Assembly (NCBI GenBank): GCA_913050205.1
Contig: CAJXAU010000030.1
Coordinates: 1-10,225 of the forward strand
DNA from: an uncultured Verrucomicrobiota bacterium
GTDB lineage: Bacteria > Verrucomicrobiota > Verrucomicrobiia > Limisphaerales > UBA1096
DNA length: 10,225 nt
Direction of reading: 5' to 3'
This document shows positions 1-7,278 of the stretch, piece by piece. The stretch's first letter is position 1; each line of letters opens with the position of its first letter. A program made the position numbers and the translations under genes. The notes beneath the pieces were generated by a model, which was given only the letters and a program-made list of their open reading frames with translations, had not been told where the DNA came from and ran no database searches.

Positions 1-1210
1 ATTGATCAAGCAACTACAGCTTGGCCAAGCGGCGGATGCACTTAACAACCTTGGCCAAACCGCGCTGCACGTGGCCGCCATCAACGACAAGGCCAAAAAC
101 ATCGATACCCTGCTGACCTACAAGGCGAACCTGCACGCGAAGACCAAGAAGGAAAAAATCGATGCATTCCACCTCGCCTGCGCACACGGCAGCATGGCAG
201 CAGCCAAGCGACTGCTGGCCCACGACGTGAACATTAAGGCCGCGGCTCCCAACGGCTGGACGGCGCTTCACTCCGCCGCCGTGAACGGACAAGATGCCAT
301 CGTACGGTTATTTCACGAAACGGGGAAGGATCTCAGCCCAATGAGCCCCGACGGCACCCCGCTGGATTTCGCCCGTATCCACGGGAGAACCTCCACAGAG
401 ACGTTGTTCAAATCGCTCGGCGCGAAAAAGGGCGCCGCTCTTTCCGTCCACCTCGCCGCGCGACACGGCGACATGGAAGAATTGAATCGCTGGTTGAGCA
501 AGCGCGCAAACGTCCTCGCTCGCGAACGAAAACACCAGGCCACCCCACTGCACTGGGCAGCCGAGGCGGATCAACTCGAGGCCGCAACCCTCCTACTCCG
601 AAAAGGTGCCAACACCACCAGCCGAACTGACGGCGGCTGGACACCACTTCACTCCGCTGCATCCAAGGGCAGCACCAACGTACTCGCACTGCTACTCAAG
701 CGCCGCTCACCAGTTAACGCCATCAGCCAAAGCGGCACTCCGCTCGACCTTGCCATCGGATACAAACAGGACACCGTGGCCGGGATGATTCGAGAAAAAG
801 GCGGACGCGAAGGCTGGCAGATTTCCATTCACATGGCCGCGGCAAAAGGCAGAGGTGTCGCCGTCCAGACCTTCCTCGAACGGGGCGTAAAAGTGAACGC
901 CGTGGATTCACTCCACCGCAGCACCCCACTCCACTGGGCAGCCGGTGCCGGCAAGGTAAACACAATGGAAATGCTGATCGCCCGGGGTGCCATCATCGAT
1001 GCCCGGAGCGAGAGTGACGCCACACCCCTGCATCAGGCCGTGCTGCGCAACCGCCCGGAGGCCGTTGAATTGCTCCTCAACAACAACGCTGCGGTCAACT
1101 TGAAAAACAAATCAGGCTACACCCCGCTCGACTACGCCACCGCCAACAAGCGGACAGAACTCATTAAGGCCCTGAAAGCCGCAGGCGCTCTCTCAGGCAA
1201 GGCAATTTGA
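1..1210 (+). CDS. Ankyrin-repeat protein, 5' end outside the window
   Basis: The visible 402 residues are almost entirely ankyrin repeats, a helix-turn-helix scaffold used for protein binding. The first-helix signature appears as TALHVAA (residues 20-26), TALHSAA (87-93), TPLHWAA (181-187 and 308-314), TPLHSAA (214-220), TPLHQAV (341-347) and TPLDxA (119, 246, 374). The repeats are grouped in three higher-order blocks of four, with a period of about 127 residues; each block ends with a TPLDxA repeat followed by a Gly/Lys-rich link. No signal peptide, enzyme domain or membrane segment is visible, but the N-terminus is missing. The open frame reaches the left edge, and the possible TTG at base 2 lies just before a repeat helix, so I treat the gene as truncated rather than starting there. 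Two copies of the CTTGGCCAAG palindrome are in its first 60 bases, read as LGQA and LGQT. The binding partner is unknown. The gene ends convergent with the aminotransferase gene. Confidence 0.9.
   Translation, partial: LIKQLQLGQAADALNNLGQTALHVAAINDKAKNIDTLLTYKANLHAKTKKEKIDAFHLACAHGSMAAAKRLLAHDVNIKAAAPNGWTALHSAAVNGQDAIVRLFHETGKDLSPMSPDGTPLDFARIHGRTSTETLFKSLGAKKGAALSVHLAARHGDMEELNRWLSKRANVLARERKHQATPLHWAAEADQLEAATLLLRKGANTTSRTDGGWTPLHSAASKGSTNVLALLLKRRSPVNAISQSGTPLDLAIGYKQDTVAGMIREKGGREGWQISIHMAAAKGRGVAVQTFLERGVKVNAVDSLHRSTPLHWAAGAGKVNTMEMLIARGAIIDARSESDATPLHQAVLRNRPEAVELLLNNNAAVNLKNKSGYTPLDYATANKRTELIKALKAAGALSGKAI
19..59. repeat. Palindrome pair in the ankyrin gene, 30-base spacing
   Basis: The exact core at 20-29, within GCTTGGCCAAGCGG, is followed at 50-59 by CTTGGCCAAA, which has one end mismatch. 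The cores are 30 bases apart. Both are in frame as Leu-Gly-Gln-(Ala/Thr). Confidence 0.85.
59..1192 (+). repeat. Three tandem 381-base blocks inside the ankyrin gene
   Basis: Blocks begin near bases 59, 443 and 824. Matching landmarks are offset by 126-128 residues: TALHVAA 20, SVHLAA 148, SIHMAA 275; TALHSAA 87, TPLHSAA 214, TPLHQAV 341; TPLDFA 119, TPLDLA 246, TPLDYA 374. DNA similarity survives in places at an offset of exactly 381: GGCTGGAC at 254 and 635, and the codons for TPLHWAA starting near 541 and 922. This indicates duplication of a four-repeat unit rather than of single ankyrin repeats. Confidence 0.75.
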
Positions 1211-1264
1211 AGCCCGATCCAAGCGGATTCAAAGGCTCACCGCACCAGTTGTTGCATCGGGCTT
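1210..1264. terminator. Possible bidirectional terminator hairpin between convergent genes
   Basis: A perfect 9-base inverted repeat, AAGCCCGAT (1210-1218) and ATCGGGCTT (1256-1264), brackets a 37-base loop. It lies in the 87-base gap between the convergent ankyrin and aminotransferase genes, where a shared terminator would be expected. There is no clear T-run on either side and the loop is long, so an intrinsic terminator is only a possibility. Confidence 0.3.
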
Positions 1265-1297
1265 GATTTGGAGTGACGCGCCCGCTGGGCCGCACTA

Positions 1298-2434
1298 TCA
1301 AAACGGGGCGTCGGCGATCGTGTTTATGACGTGGTTGATTTGGCCGGCGGACAGTTCCGGATAAATCGGGATGCTTAGCACCTCATCAGCCATCTTTTCG
1401 CAGACCGGCAGGCGCTCTCCGATACCGGGCAATTCCGCGAAACATTCCTGCCGGTGCAACGGCACCGGGTAATAAATCGCAGAGCCGATTTTGTTTGCGG
1501 CCAGGTGCTGCATTAGTGCATCCCGTTTCCCGTCAACCACGCGGACGGTGAACTGATTCCACGTATGCGTTCGGCCGGGCAACTCCGAGGGCAACACCAA
1601 CCGATCGGCGCGCACAGGGGCGCTCTCCCCCAGACGATCAAGGTACGTCGCTGCATTGGCTCGGCGCTTGCCGATGTAGTTTGGTAGTTGGTCAAGCTTG
1701 GCCCGGAGCAGTGCCGCCTGCAATGGGTCGAGCCGGAAGTTGCCACCGATCGCCTTGTGATAATACTTTGGCGCACCGCCATGAACGCGCAGGATTCGCA
1801 CCCGCTCGGCAAGGGCATCGTCGTTGGTGGTGATCATGCCCCCGTCCCCGAACCCTCCAAGGTTTTTGGATGGGAAAAAACTAAACGCGCAAAGGTCGCC
1901 CATCGTGCCGGCCTTTTTTTCGGCGAACTGTGTGCCCATCGATTGCGCGGCATCCTCGAGTACCTTCAGGCCGTGCGCATTGGCGATGCGCTGCACGGCA
2001 TCCATGTCTGCCGCCTGACCAAATAGGTGCACCGGAATGATCGCCCTGGTTTTGTCTGTGATACGCCGCGCAGCATCCTCAAGGTCGAGGTTGAAGTCAT
2101 CATCCAGCGAGTCAACGAACACAGGGGTCGCCCCGACACGGGATACCGAACCGGCCGTGGCAAAAAACGTGAACGACGGGCAAAGCACCTCGTCACCGGG
2201 GCCGATGCCCAGCGCCATCAGCGAAAGCAGGAGTGCATCGGTGCCGGAACTGACACCGATCGCATGCCGGGCGCCAACGTCTGCGGCGATCTGCTGCTCG
2301 AACGCCTCCACCTCTGGACCAAGAATGAACTGCGACGAGTCGAGCACTCGTGCGAAGGTTTCCTTCAGTTCCGCGGAGAGCGGTTGGTTTTGTTGGCTCA
2401 AGTCGAGCAGGGGGACGTGAATCGGTTCTCCCAT
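1298..2434 (-). CDS. PLP-dependent sugar aminotransferase, DegT/DnrJ/EryC1/StrS family
   Basis: The 378-residue protein has the usual length and all landmarks of the family that transfers an amino group, normally from glutamate, to a keto group on a nucleotide-linked sugar. SGTDALLLSL (63-72) binds the PLP phosphate, EDAAQSMG (160-167) supplies the Asp and Gln that contact the cofactor ring, and FFPSKNLGGFGDGG (186-199) holds the Schiff-base lysine, K190. The N-terminal LLDLSQQNQPL and the segment QFILGPEVEAFE are typical, and the sequence resembles WbpE/WlbC-type enzymes that act on UDP-3-keto-glucuronate derivatives. Products of such enzymes go into surface polysaccharides. Substrate cannot be assigned: no other sugar-nucleotide or glycosyltransferase gene is nearby. 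The ATG at 2434 fits the family N-terminus; no strong ribosome binding site precedes it. It is divergent from the secreted-protein gene across a 92-base gap carrying two palindromes. Confidence 0.92.
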   Translation of the reverse strand: MGEPIHVPLLDLSQQNQPLSAELKETFARVLDSSQFILGPEVEAFEQQIAADVGARHAIGVSSGTDALLLSLMALGIGPGDEVLCPSFTFFATAGSVSRVGATPVFVDSLDDDFNLDLEDAARRITDKTRAIIPVHLFGQAADMDAVQRIANAHGLKVLEDAAQSMGTQFAEKKAGTMGDLCAFSFFPSKNLGGFGDGGMITTNDDALAERVRILRVHGGAPKYYHKAIGGNFRLDPLQAALLRAKLDQLPNYIGKRRANAATYLDRLGESAPVRADRLVLPSELPGRTHTWNQFTVRVVDGKRDALMQHLAANKIGSAIYYPVPLHRQECFAELPGIGERLPVCEKMADEVLSIPIYPELSAGQINHVINTIADAPF

Positions 2435-2526
2435 GGCACCGGAGTATTTACCGGGGCTTGGCCAAGCGCAAGACGCATTGCCGTTGACTTGGCCAAGCGG
2501 AGAGCCGACCCTTCGTGAGACCTATC
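2435..2526. promoter_or_regulatory. Divergent promoter region with two palindromes
   Basis: This 92-base gap separates the aminotransferase gene (leftward) from the secreted-protein gene (rightward), so it should hold the promoters for both. It contains two perfect CTTGGCCAAG cores at 2457-2466 and 2488-2497, 31 bases apart. I see no convincing -35/-10 pair for either gene. The palindromes are the obvious candidate binding sites for a regulator, by inference from position. Confidence 0.45.
2456..2500. repeat. Palindrome pair CTTGGCCAAG, 31-base spacing
   Basis: Copy 1 is GCTTGGCCAAGCGC at 2456-2469; copy 2 is ACTTGGCCAAGCGG at 2487-2500. Both cores are perfect 10-base palindromes. They are non-coding and lie between divergent genes, about three DNA turns apart. 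Confidence 0.9.
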
Positions 2527-3390
2527 ATGAAACCGACTGTCGCACTCCTTGTATTCACGATTGCAACCGCGCTTGGTCAGGCGGCCGAACCGGCCAAGCT
2601 CAAGCTGCACTGGGCCGGGAATTATCTGACGATCAGCGGGGATCATCTCCCCGGCAGGGAAATGAAAATTCACTACCTCGAAGCTTATTGCCGGGCCAAC
2701 TCCCAGACCACCGATTGGAGCAAGCATACCGTAGTCGGCCATAAGACGCGGTTGGTCTCCCGCAATACCGATGGCTCCCAGTTGAAGCTGCATTGCACGG
2801 TGAGCGATGGGGTGACGGTGGAGCACGTCATCACCGCCACGCACGACGAGATTGATTTTCAACTTACGGCACACAACCCCACCAGCAAACGCTCCGAGGC
2901 GCATTGGGCTCAGCCGTGCATTCGCGTGGGTAAATTCACCGGCACCGGTGCGGATACCACCCCGGACAAGTATGCCTACATCAAAAAGAGCTTTATCTAC
3001 CTCGACGGAAAACGCGCGATGATGCCCACGCAGGGCTGGGCCACCGAGGCCCGCTACATCCCCGGACAGGTCTGGGCCGGACCGGGTGTGCCGCGGGCGG
3101 ATGTCAATCCAAGGCCACTGCACCCGGATGTGCCCAGCAATGGGTTGATCGGCTGCTACAGCGCGGACGGCTCGATGATTTTTGCAACTGCGTTTGAGCC
3201 ATATCAGGAATTGTTTCAGGGAGTCATCCGTTGCCTGCACAGTGATTTTAGGCTGGGCGGACTCAAACCAAATGAATCGCTCAAGATTCGCGGCAAGATT
3301 TACATCGTCAAAAACGACGAGAAAGCGTTGCTCAAACGATACAAGCGGGATTTTCCAAACCACAAGAAATTGCACCGGAAGAAAAAATGA
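2527..3390 (+). CDS. Secreted protein of unknown function
   Basis: This 287-residue protein begins with a classical signal peptide: MK, a hydrophobic stretch VALLVFTIATAL, then GQAAE at the likely cleavage site near residues 19-20. The mature part is rich in alternating polar and hydrophobic segments suggestive of a beta-sandwich, with a distinctive block MPTQGWATEARYIPGQVW (166-183) and EPYQELFQGVI (224-234) followed by CLHSDFRLGGLKP. I associate this block with exported proteins of Planctomycetes and Verrucomicrobia that lack an assigned role. Five cysteines (55, 90, 131, 210, 236) could form disulfides. The tail is strongly basic (KKLHRKKK). The frame stays open upstream to a GTG at 2515, but the ATG at 2527 puts the signal peptide at the very N-terminus and is preferred. 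The signal-peptide codons contain a degenerate palindrome, GCTTGGTCAGGCGG (from 2571). An extracytoplasmic carbohydrate- or ligand-binding role is possible but unsupported by any motif I can name. Confidence 0.8.
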   Translation: MKPTVALLVFTIATALGQAAEPAKLKLHWAGNYLTISGDHLPGREMKIHYLEAYCRANSQTTDWSKHTVVGHKTRLVSRNTDGSQLKLHCTVSDGVTVEHVITATHDEIDFQLTAHNPTSKRSEAHWAQPCIRVGKFTGTGADTTPDKYAYIKKSFIYLDGKRAMMPTQGWATEARYIPGQVWAGPGVPRADVNPRPLHPDVPSNGLIGCYSADGSMIFATAFEPYQELFQGVIRCLHSDFRLGGLKPNESLKIRGKIYIVKNDEKALLKRYKRDFPNHKKLHRKKK

Positions 3391-3463
3391 ACGCTACATG
3401 GTGTGTTTCCGCCCACAACGGCTTGACTTGGGAATGAAGTGAGCCGATAACAGTCACGGCCCA

Positions 3464-3874
3464 ATGTCGGATCTGGCAGCTGAACGACAACCCCTCACGG
3501 ACAAGGAGAAACGCGAGCTCGATATCGAAATCGATTTCCTGTCGGGACTCGTCGAGCGCGACCCCGGCTACATCGAGGCGCTGCAATTGTTGGGTGACGA
3601 CTACACCAAACGTGGCTGCTTCACCGACGGCCTCAAAATCGACGAACACCTCTCGAGGCTGCTCCCGGATGACTCGATGGTTTTTTACAACCTAGCCTGC
3701 AGCTACTCGCTGACCAATCGCATCGACGAATCCATTACCGCTCTCAACAAAGCGGTGCACCTCGGTTACGATGACTCCAAGTGGATGGACACCGACCCGG
3801 ACCTGAACAAGGTACGAACCGATCCGCGCTACCAGTCGATTCGTCATCAACTGACGAAAAAGCACACCGCCTGA
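3464..3874 (+). CDS. Small tetratricopeptide-repeat (TPR) protein
   Basis: The 136-residue protein has no signal peptide or membrane segment and is probably cytoplasmic. After an acidic, helical N-terminus it has two recognisable TPR units: EALQLLGDDYTKRGCFTDGLKIDEH (about 39-63) and VFYNLACSYSLTNRIDESITALNKAV (about 73-98). The ending, with DPDLNKVRTDPRYQSI, is a common closing motif of bacterial TPR proteins. TPRs are protein-binding scaffolds; the partner is not evident. It starts 73 bases after the secreted-protein gene and ends 15 bases before mtnA in the same direction, so co-transcription with mtnA is likely. The ATG at 3464 has only a weak ribosome binding site. Confidence 0.8.
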   Translation: MSDLAAERQPLTDKEKRELDIEIDFLSGLVERDPGYIEALQLLGDDYTKRGCFTDGLKIDEHLSRLLPDDSMVFYNLACSYSLTNRIDESITALNKAVHLGYDDSKWMDTDPDLNKVRTDPRYQSIRHQLTKKHTA

Positions 3875-3889
3875 CACCGGGCACTCCCG

Positions 3890-4996
3890 ATGAATGTCAC
3901 CCATAACGGGAAGTCAAAACAGTACCGGACCGTGTGGTTCGACAAGGTTCGAAACCGGGTCAGGCTGATCGAGCAACGGCTCCTCCCACACCAGTTTAAA
4001 ATCGTCTCCACGGCCAACCATGTTGAGACCGCCTGCGCGATCACCGACATGGTTGTGCGCGGGGCCGGTGCGATCGGAGCCACCGCCGCCTACGGCTTGG
4101 CGCAAGGCGCGAGAGAGTTCCGGGGGCGCGGTATAAAGACTTTCGAGAGGCACTTGGCCAAGGTTTATCGGACGCTGGCCGATGCGCGGCCCACCGCCGT
4201 CGATCCGGTCAACGCCATGCGTTCAATGCTGGAAAACATGAATGCACCCACCGTGGCCGAGCGGCAGGCGCAGTCACTCGCCCTCGCTGAGCAGTTTGCC
4301 GACAACGACGTCCACCACTGCCAAGCGCTTGGCCAAGCGGGTGAACCTCTCATCCCTGATGGCGCCCGCGTGCTGACCCACTGCAACGCCGGCTGGCTGG
4401 CGTTCGTCGATCATGGCTCGGCCACCGCGCCGATGTATGCAGCGCAAGCCAAGGGCAAATCGATACACGTTTTTTGTGATGAGACACGACCCCGCTCTCA
4501 GGGCGCAATCCTCACCGCCTGGGAGCTGGCGCAGCAGGGCATCCCGCACGACATCATTGCCGACAATGCCGCCGGCCACCTGATGCAACGCGGTGAGATC
4601 GACCTCGTAATCGTCGGCAGCGACCGCACGCTTGGCCGTACCGGTGAGGTGGCCAACAAGATTGGCACTTACACCAAGGCCGTCCTCGCCAAGCGCCACA
4701 ACATCCCGTTTTATGTCGCCATCCCGCTTTCAACAATCGACTGGGAGCTCGAGTCCGGCCTGGCCATCCCGATTGAGGAACGTTCGCAGGAGGAGGTGCT
4801 GCGAGCGTGGGGTGTCACCGACAATGGTCGGCGCCAGTCCGTACGCGTGGCCAACCCCGGCAGCACCGCACGGAACCCGGCGTTTGATGTCACGCCGCCG
4901 GAGCTGATTACCGGGATCATTACGCCGGCCGGAATCTTCAAGCCTCGTCAGCTTTGGAAGAACAGAGCCAAGCTGGGTTTCACTGGCACGGCATAA
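3890..4996 (+). CDS. mtnA: Methylthioribose-1-phosphate isomerase family protein
   Basis: The MtnA reaction converts the aldose S-methyl-5-thioribose 1-phosphate to its ketose, S-methyl-5-thioribulose 1-phosphate, in cytoplasmic methionine salvage. The 368-residue protein carries the family signatures: RGAGAIGATAAYG (57-69, substrate-phosphate binding), THCNAGWLA (163-171) with the catalytic cysteine C165, ETRPRSQGAILTAWEL (198-213), DNAAGHLM (225-232), GSDR (243-246) with the catalytic acid D245, and NKIGTY (256-261). The C165-D245 distance of 80 residues matches C160-D240 known from the Bacillus subtilis enzyme. The family usually has GADR, so the serine is a mild variant. The close of the protein (GSTARNPAFDVTPPELITGIITPAGI) is typical. 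No other methionine-salvage gene is in view, so the related 5-deoxyribose-1-phosphate isomerase activity of the same fold cannot be excluded. Palindrome copies lie at 4153 (read as LAK) and 4328 (LGQA). Confidence 0.93.
   Translation: MNVTHNGKSKQYRTVWFDKVRNRVRLIEQRLLPHQFKIVSTANHVETACAITDMVVRGAGAIGATAAYGLAQGAREFRGRGIKTFERHLAKVYRTLADARPTAVDPVNAMRSMLENMNAPTVAERQAQSLALAEQFADNDVHHCQALGQAGEPLIPDGARVLTHCNAGWLAFVDHGSATAPMYAAQAKGKSIHVFCDETRPRSQGAILTAWELAQQGIPHDIIADNAAGHLMQRGEIDLVIVGSDRTLGRTGEVANKIGTYTKAVLAKRHNIPFYVAIPLSTIDWELESGLAIPIEERSQEEVLRAWGVTDNGRRQSVRVANPGSTARNPAFDVTPPELITGIITPAGIFKPRQLWKNRAKLGFTGTA
4153..4162. repeat. Palindrome CTTGGCCAAG inside mtnA, LAK frame
   Basis: A perfect core, read in mtnA as Leu-Ala-Lys at residues 89-91 in an alpha-helical stretch. 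The outer CG/CG extension of the full form is absent here. Confidence 0.85.
4316..4340. repeat. Full palindrome plus an adjoining half site inside mtnA
   Basis: CGCTTGGCCAAGCG at 4326-4339 is the full 14-base palindrome, read as Ala-Leu-Gly-Gln-Ala (residues 146-150). Immediately upstream CTGCCAAG (4318-4325) is a near copy in phase with a 12-base period, so that GCCAAGCGCTTGGC forms a second palindrome centred on the shared GCGC. Confidence 0.8.
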
Positions 4997-5020
4997 TCCG
5001 GCTGGAAGATCTTTACCCCA

Positions 5021-5049
5021 TTGCGAACGGGTTGCTTCGGGTGTACATT
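5021..5049 (+). promoter_or_regulatory. Possible sigma-70-type promoter before the coiled-coil gene
   Basis: TTGCGA (5021-5026) and TACATT (5044-5049) are separated by exactly 17 bases, and each matches four of six consensus positions of the -35 and -10 elements. Transcription would start near 5056, leaving a very short leader before the ATG at 5066. The match is modest, and promoters of this phylum may deviate, so this is tentative. Confidence 0.3.
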
Positions 5050-5065
5050 CGCCCTCGATCTTGAA

Positions 5066-5860
5066 ATGAAAACAACTCGCACTCTCATCACTGTTGCCTT
5101 CGCCGCCGTTGGCCTGGTCACCTCCCAAAACGTTTTAGCCGAGCATCATCGCGAAAATATCGCAATGAATGTCGAGCGCCAGCTTATCGAAATAGAAGTG
5201 AATGTGCTGGTCGACAAATTCAGTGAACTCACCAAGCGAATGCACCAACTGTCCCTCGAGCGCCTTGAGATGGAGGTGGAAATTGAATTCGTATCAAACG
5301 AAGCCGAGAAGTCGGAGATTTCCCGGCAACTAAAAAAACTCAGGCTCTTGCAGAATCGACTGGAGGAAAAGCAGCTTCAGACCCGGGATCATATACATGA
5401 ACGGAGCCAACAAGTTGCCGAGTTTCACATCCGGGATGAACACGAAGAAGAGGAAGAAGGCCACCATGCCGAAGCCGAGCAAATTGAGGATGAACTGCAT
5501 CATCTGCGACAGGAGATTGAGGACCTGCGTGAAGCCGGCAAACTCGACCGCGCAGAACGACTGCAACGCAGGGCCGAGGAACTCATCGAACAGTATTCAA
5601 AACAGGAACGCCGCAGGAATGAATTCGCCGGCAAACCCCGCCACTTCAATCGGTTGATGGAGGAGCGCCGTGAAGCAATCGCCCACCTTGAGGAACTGCA
5701 TGAAGCTCTGGAGCAGATCGAAGGCGATAACGAGGAGGCTGAAGAGGAACGTGACGCGCTGGAGCGAAAAGCCGTTGAAGTAGAGGAATTCCTCGACGCG
5801 ATTAACAGAAAACTGGAAGAACTCGAGGCAGCCCAGCAGAAAGAGGGCGAAGAGGAATAA
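5066..5860 (+). CDS. Exported Glu-rich coiled-coil protein, unknown function
   Basis: This 264-residue protein has an N-terminal signal peptide (MKTTRTLITVAFAAVGLVTSQNVLA, cleavage likely after A25) and so should be periplasmic or secreted. Nearly all the rest is charged heptad-like sequence predicting long coiled coils (about 36-115 and 136-258), interrupted by an acidic and histidine-rich patch, DEHEEEEEGHHAEAE (124-138), and by a short break with Gly and Pro (NEFAGKPRHF, 185-194). It has no enzyme motif and no membrane anchor. The His/Glu patch could bind metal, but this is inference. The frame is open upstream to a TTG at 5021; the ATG at 5066 is chosen because it places the signal peptide first. 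The gene ends five bases from the end of the convergent TAXI gene. A structural or scaffolding role in the envelope is the most natural reading. Confidence 0.78.
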   Translation: MKTTRTLITVAFAAVGLVTSQNVLAEHHRENIAMNVERQLIEIEVNVLVDKFSELTKRMHQLSLERLEMEVEIEFVSNEAEKSEISRQLKKLRLLQNRLEEKQLQTRDHIHERSQQVAEFHIRDEHEEEEEGHHAEAEQIEDELHHLRQEIEDLREAGKLDRAERLQRRAEELIEQYSKQERRRNEFAGKPRHFNRLMEERREAIAHLEELHEALEQIEGDNEEAEEERDALERKAVEVEEFLDAINRKLEELEAAQQKEGEEE

Positions 5861-5865
5861 TCCCC

Positions 5866-7278
5866 CTATTTTTCTGACTCTGACTCGATCGCCTTGGCTA
5901 GGCGCTGGAGATCCCCTCCGATGCGAATCCGGGTCATCTTGGAATTCAGCTTTTCACTTAACGAGGCGCACAACTCGAGAAAGCAGTCCGTGCCCGGTTC
6001 GTCCTGCAACTTGTGGCCTGAAAAATCCTTGAAACATTCCTGCCGCAACTCGGTGAGTTGATCCTGCAACAACTGCAGTTTTTCCAGATCCTCAATCCCA
6101 CCGCCGGCATCCAGATTCATTTGCTGCCGCTCGATATTGATCACGCGGCGGACGTACTCGTCGATTTTGTTCTCCTTCAACCGTTCCTGTTTTTTACGGA
6201 ACCATTGATATCCAAAAAAACCGGCAGCCAAAAACGAGACGATGAATGATCGCATGTTTTCCCACATATCGACCAGATCGGGGTCAAGAATCGTCCGCGT
6301 CTCCGGATCGTAGACCCACCGAGCCCCCTCGTGTACCGGGAAAAACGGCTTCAAGTTGGCGAACGACTTCCCTTGAGCGAACAGCTCCTGCAGCCTGTTT
6401 TCCCGCTGAAATGTTGAACTGAGAATTTCCTGTGTCACCCGTTCAACGAGGCCGCCTTCCAGTTCGGTACTCGTGATCAGGTGCGCTCCGGTTGCCACGG
6501 TTTGGATGGGATTACGAGGAACTGGATTCCCTTCAAACTGGTACACGCCGCGCGGGACAACAAACGGCGTCAACGGCAGTTCCATCGCCGCCAGAGCCTC
6601 GTGATTCGGGATACTCAAAAAGTGAATTTTTCCCGACTTGGCCAACGCGCTAAACACCCTTGCCTGCATGCCGACGGTGATGATCGCCGCATCCAGTTCC
6701 TCCTTCTCAAACGCATCGATCAACTCAGGGTAAGTCAGGTTGGAATGCTGCTCCCCCACTTCGATATCGAGGGCCTCCATCAACAATCGGGCCATCGGAT
6801 AGTCGCCCGAAAGCTTCACGCCGAGGTTGATGCGTTTCCCCTGCAGGTCGGTTAGAGACTCGATGCCACTCCCCTCACGCACCGCGATGTGCAATGGCTG
6901 CGAATAGAGATTCGCCACAAACGCCACCCGCTCCAGCCCGGCTGCTCCGATCTTCCGCGACTCGCCCTCCAGCAATCCGGGCTCGAACCGCTTCAGCCCT
7001 TCATAAGCACCCGGCTGGAACAATGCAAAATCCGCCTTCCCCTCCGCGACCAACTTCAGGTTTTCAAGCGTCCCTTCCGTCGTTCGCACTTCAGACTTTC
7101 GCCCAATGCGGGTCATCACATTTTGCAGGCTCAGGGCCAGCGGACGGTACAGGCCCTGTTCCGGACCACCCGCGATGATGATGGTCCGGTTCATCCCCGC
7201 CATGCCACTTACAAACTGGGACAACGGGATGCAAATCAACAACCCCAGCAGGCAGACAGTGATCCATTTACGATTCAT
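5866..7278 (-). CDS. Membrane-anchored TAXI-family (TRAP-type) solute-binding protein
   Basis: The 470-residue protein starts with a hydrophobic export segment (ITVCLLGLLICIPLSQFVSG, 6-25). A TAXI-type ligand-binding domain follows (about 32-320): TIIIAGGPEQGLYRPLALSLQ near the start matches the family's glycine-containing opening strand, then FALFQPGAYEGL (84-95), LQGKRINLGVKLSGDYPMARLL (145-166) and LDAAIITVGM (195-204). A second membrane segment lies near 343-360 (MRSFIVSFLAAGFFGYQW), followed by a basic stop (RKKQERLK) and a cytoplasmic tail of about 105 residues with a coiled-coil part (395-415). TAXI proteins normally deliver substrates to TRAP transporters, but no TRAP membrane subunit is in view. 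With an anchored binding domain and a cytoplasmic tail, a receptor role is equally possible. It is divergent from a response-regulator gene. It has a palindrome copy with one mismatch at 6637 and a degenerate one near 5891, both read as LAK. Confidence 0.83.
   Translation of the reverse strand: MNRKWITVCLLGLLICIPLSQFVSGMAGMNRTIIIAGGPEQGLYRPLALSLQNVMTRIGRKSEVRTTEGTLENLKLVAEGKADFALFQPGAYEGLKRFEPGLLEGESRKIGAAGLERVAFVANLYSQPLHIAVREGSGIESLTDLQGKRINLGVKLSGDYPMARLLMEALDIEVGEQHSNLTYPELIDAFEKEELDAAIITVGMQARVFSALAKSGKIHFLSIPNHEALAAMELPLTPFVVPRGVYQFEGNPVPRNPIQTVATGAHLITSTELEGGLVERVTQEILSSTFQRENRLQELFAQGKSFANLKPFFPVHEGARWVYDPETRTILDPDLVDMWENMRSFIVSFLAAGFFGYQWFRKKQERLKENKIDEYVRRVINIERQQMNLDAGGGIEDLEKLQLLQDQLTELRQECFKDFSGHKLQDEPGTDCFLELCASLSEKLNSKMTRIRIGGDLQRLAKAIESESEK
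6637..6646. repeat. Palindrome copy with one mismatch inside the TAXI gene
   Basis: CTTGGCCAAC differs from the core only at its last base. It is read on the minus strand as Ala-Leu-Ala-Lys at residues 211-214. A more degenerate form (CCTTGGCTAGGCGC, starting near 5892) is read as Arg-Leu-Ala-Lys-Ala near the C-terminus of the same gene. Confidence 0.65.

Noticed and set aside
2..4. TTG at base 2 as the true start of the ankyrin gene
   Set aside because: Ankyrin sequence begins almost at once, no leader or ribosome binding site can be seen, and the frame is open to the edge; truncation is more likely.
2027..2518. A 163-codon plus-strand frame over the aminotransferase gene start
   Set aside because: It lies opposite the well-supported aminotransferase coding sequence and has an Arg-rich, low-complexity translation typical of a shadow frame.
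2398..3375. A 325-codon open frame on the minus strand opposite the secreted-protein gene
   Set aside because: It is antisense to a gene with a good signal peptide and conserved-looking motifs, runs into the end of the aminotransferase gene and the palindromes, and its translation shows no recognisable domain. Long antisense frames are common in GC-rich DNA.
4631..4700. Further palindrome copies in mtnA (CTTGGCCGTA at 4631, CGCCAAGCGC near 4688)
   Set aside because: Only half of the word is present, and the encoded residues (DRTLGRTG and AVLAKRHN) are what the MtnA family normally has there, so they need no special explanation.
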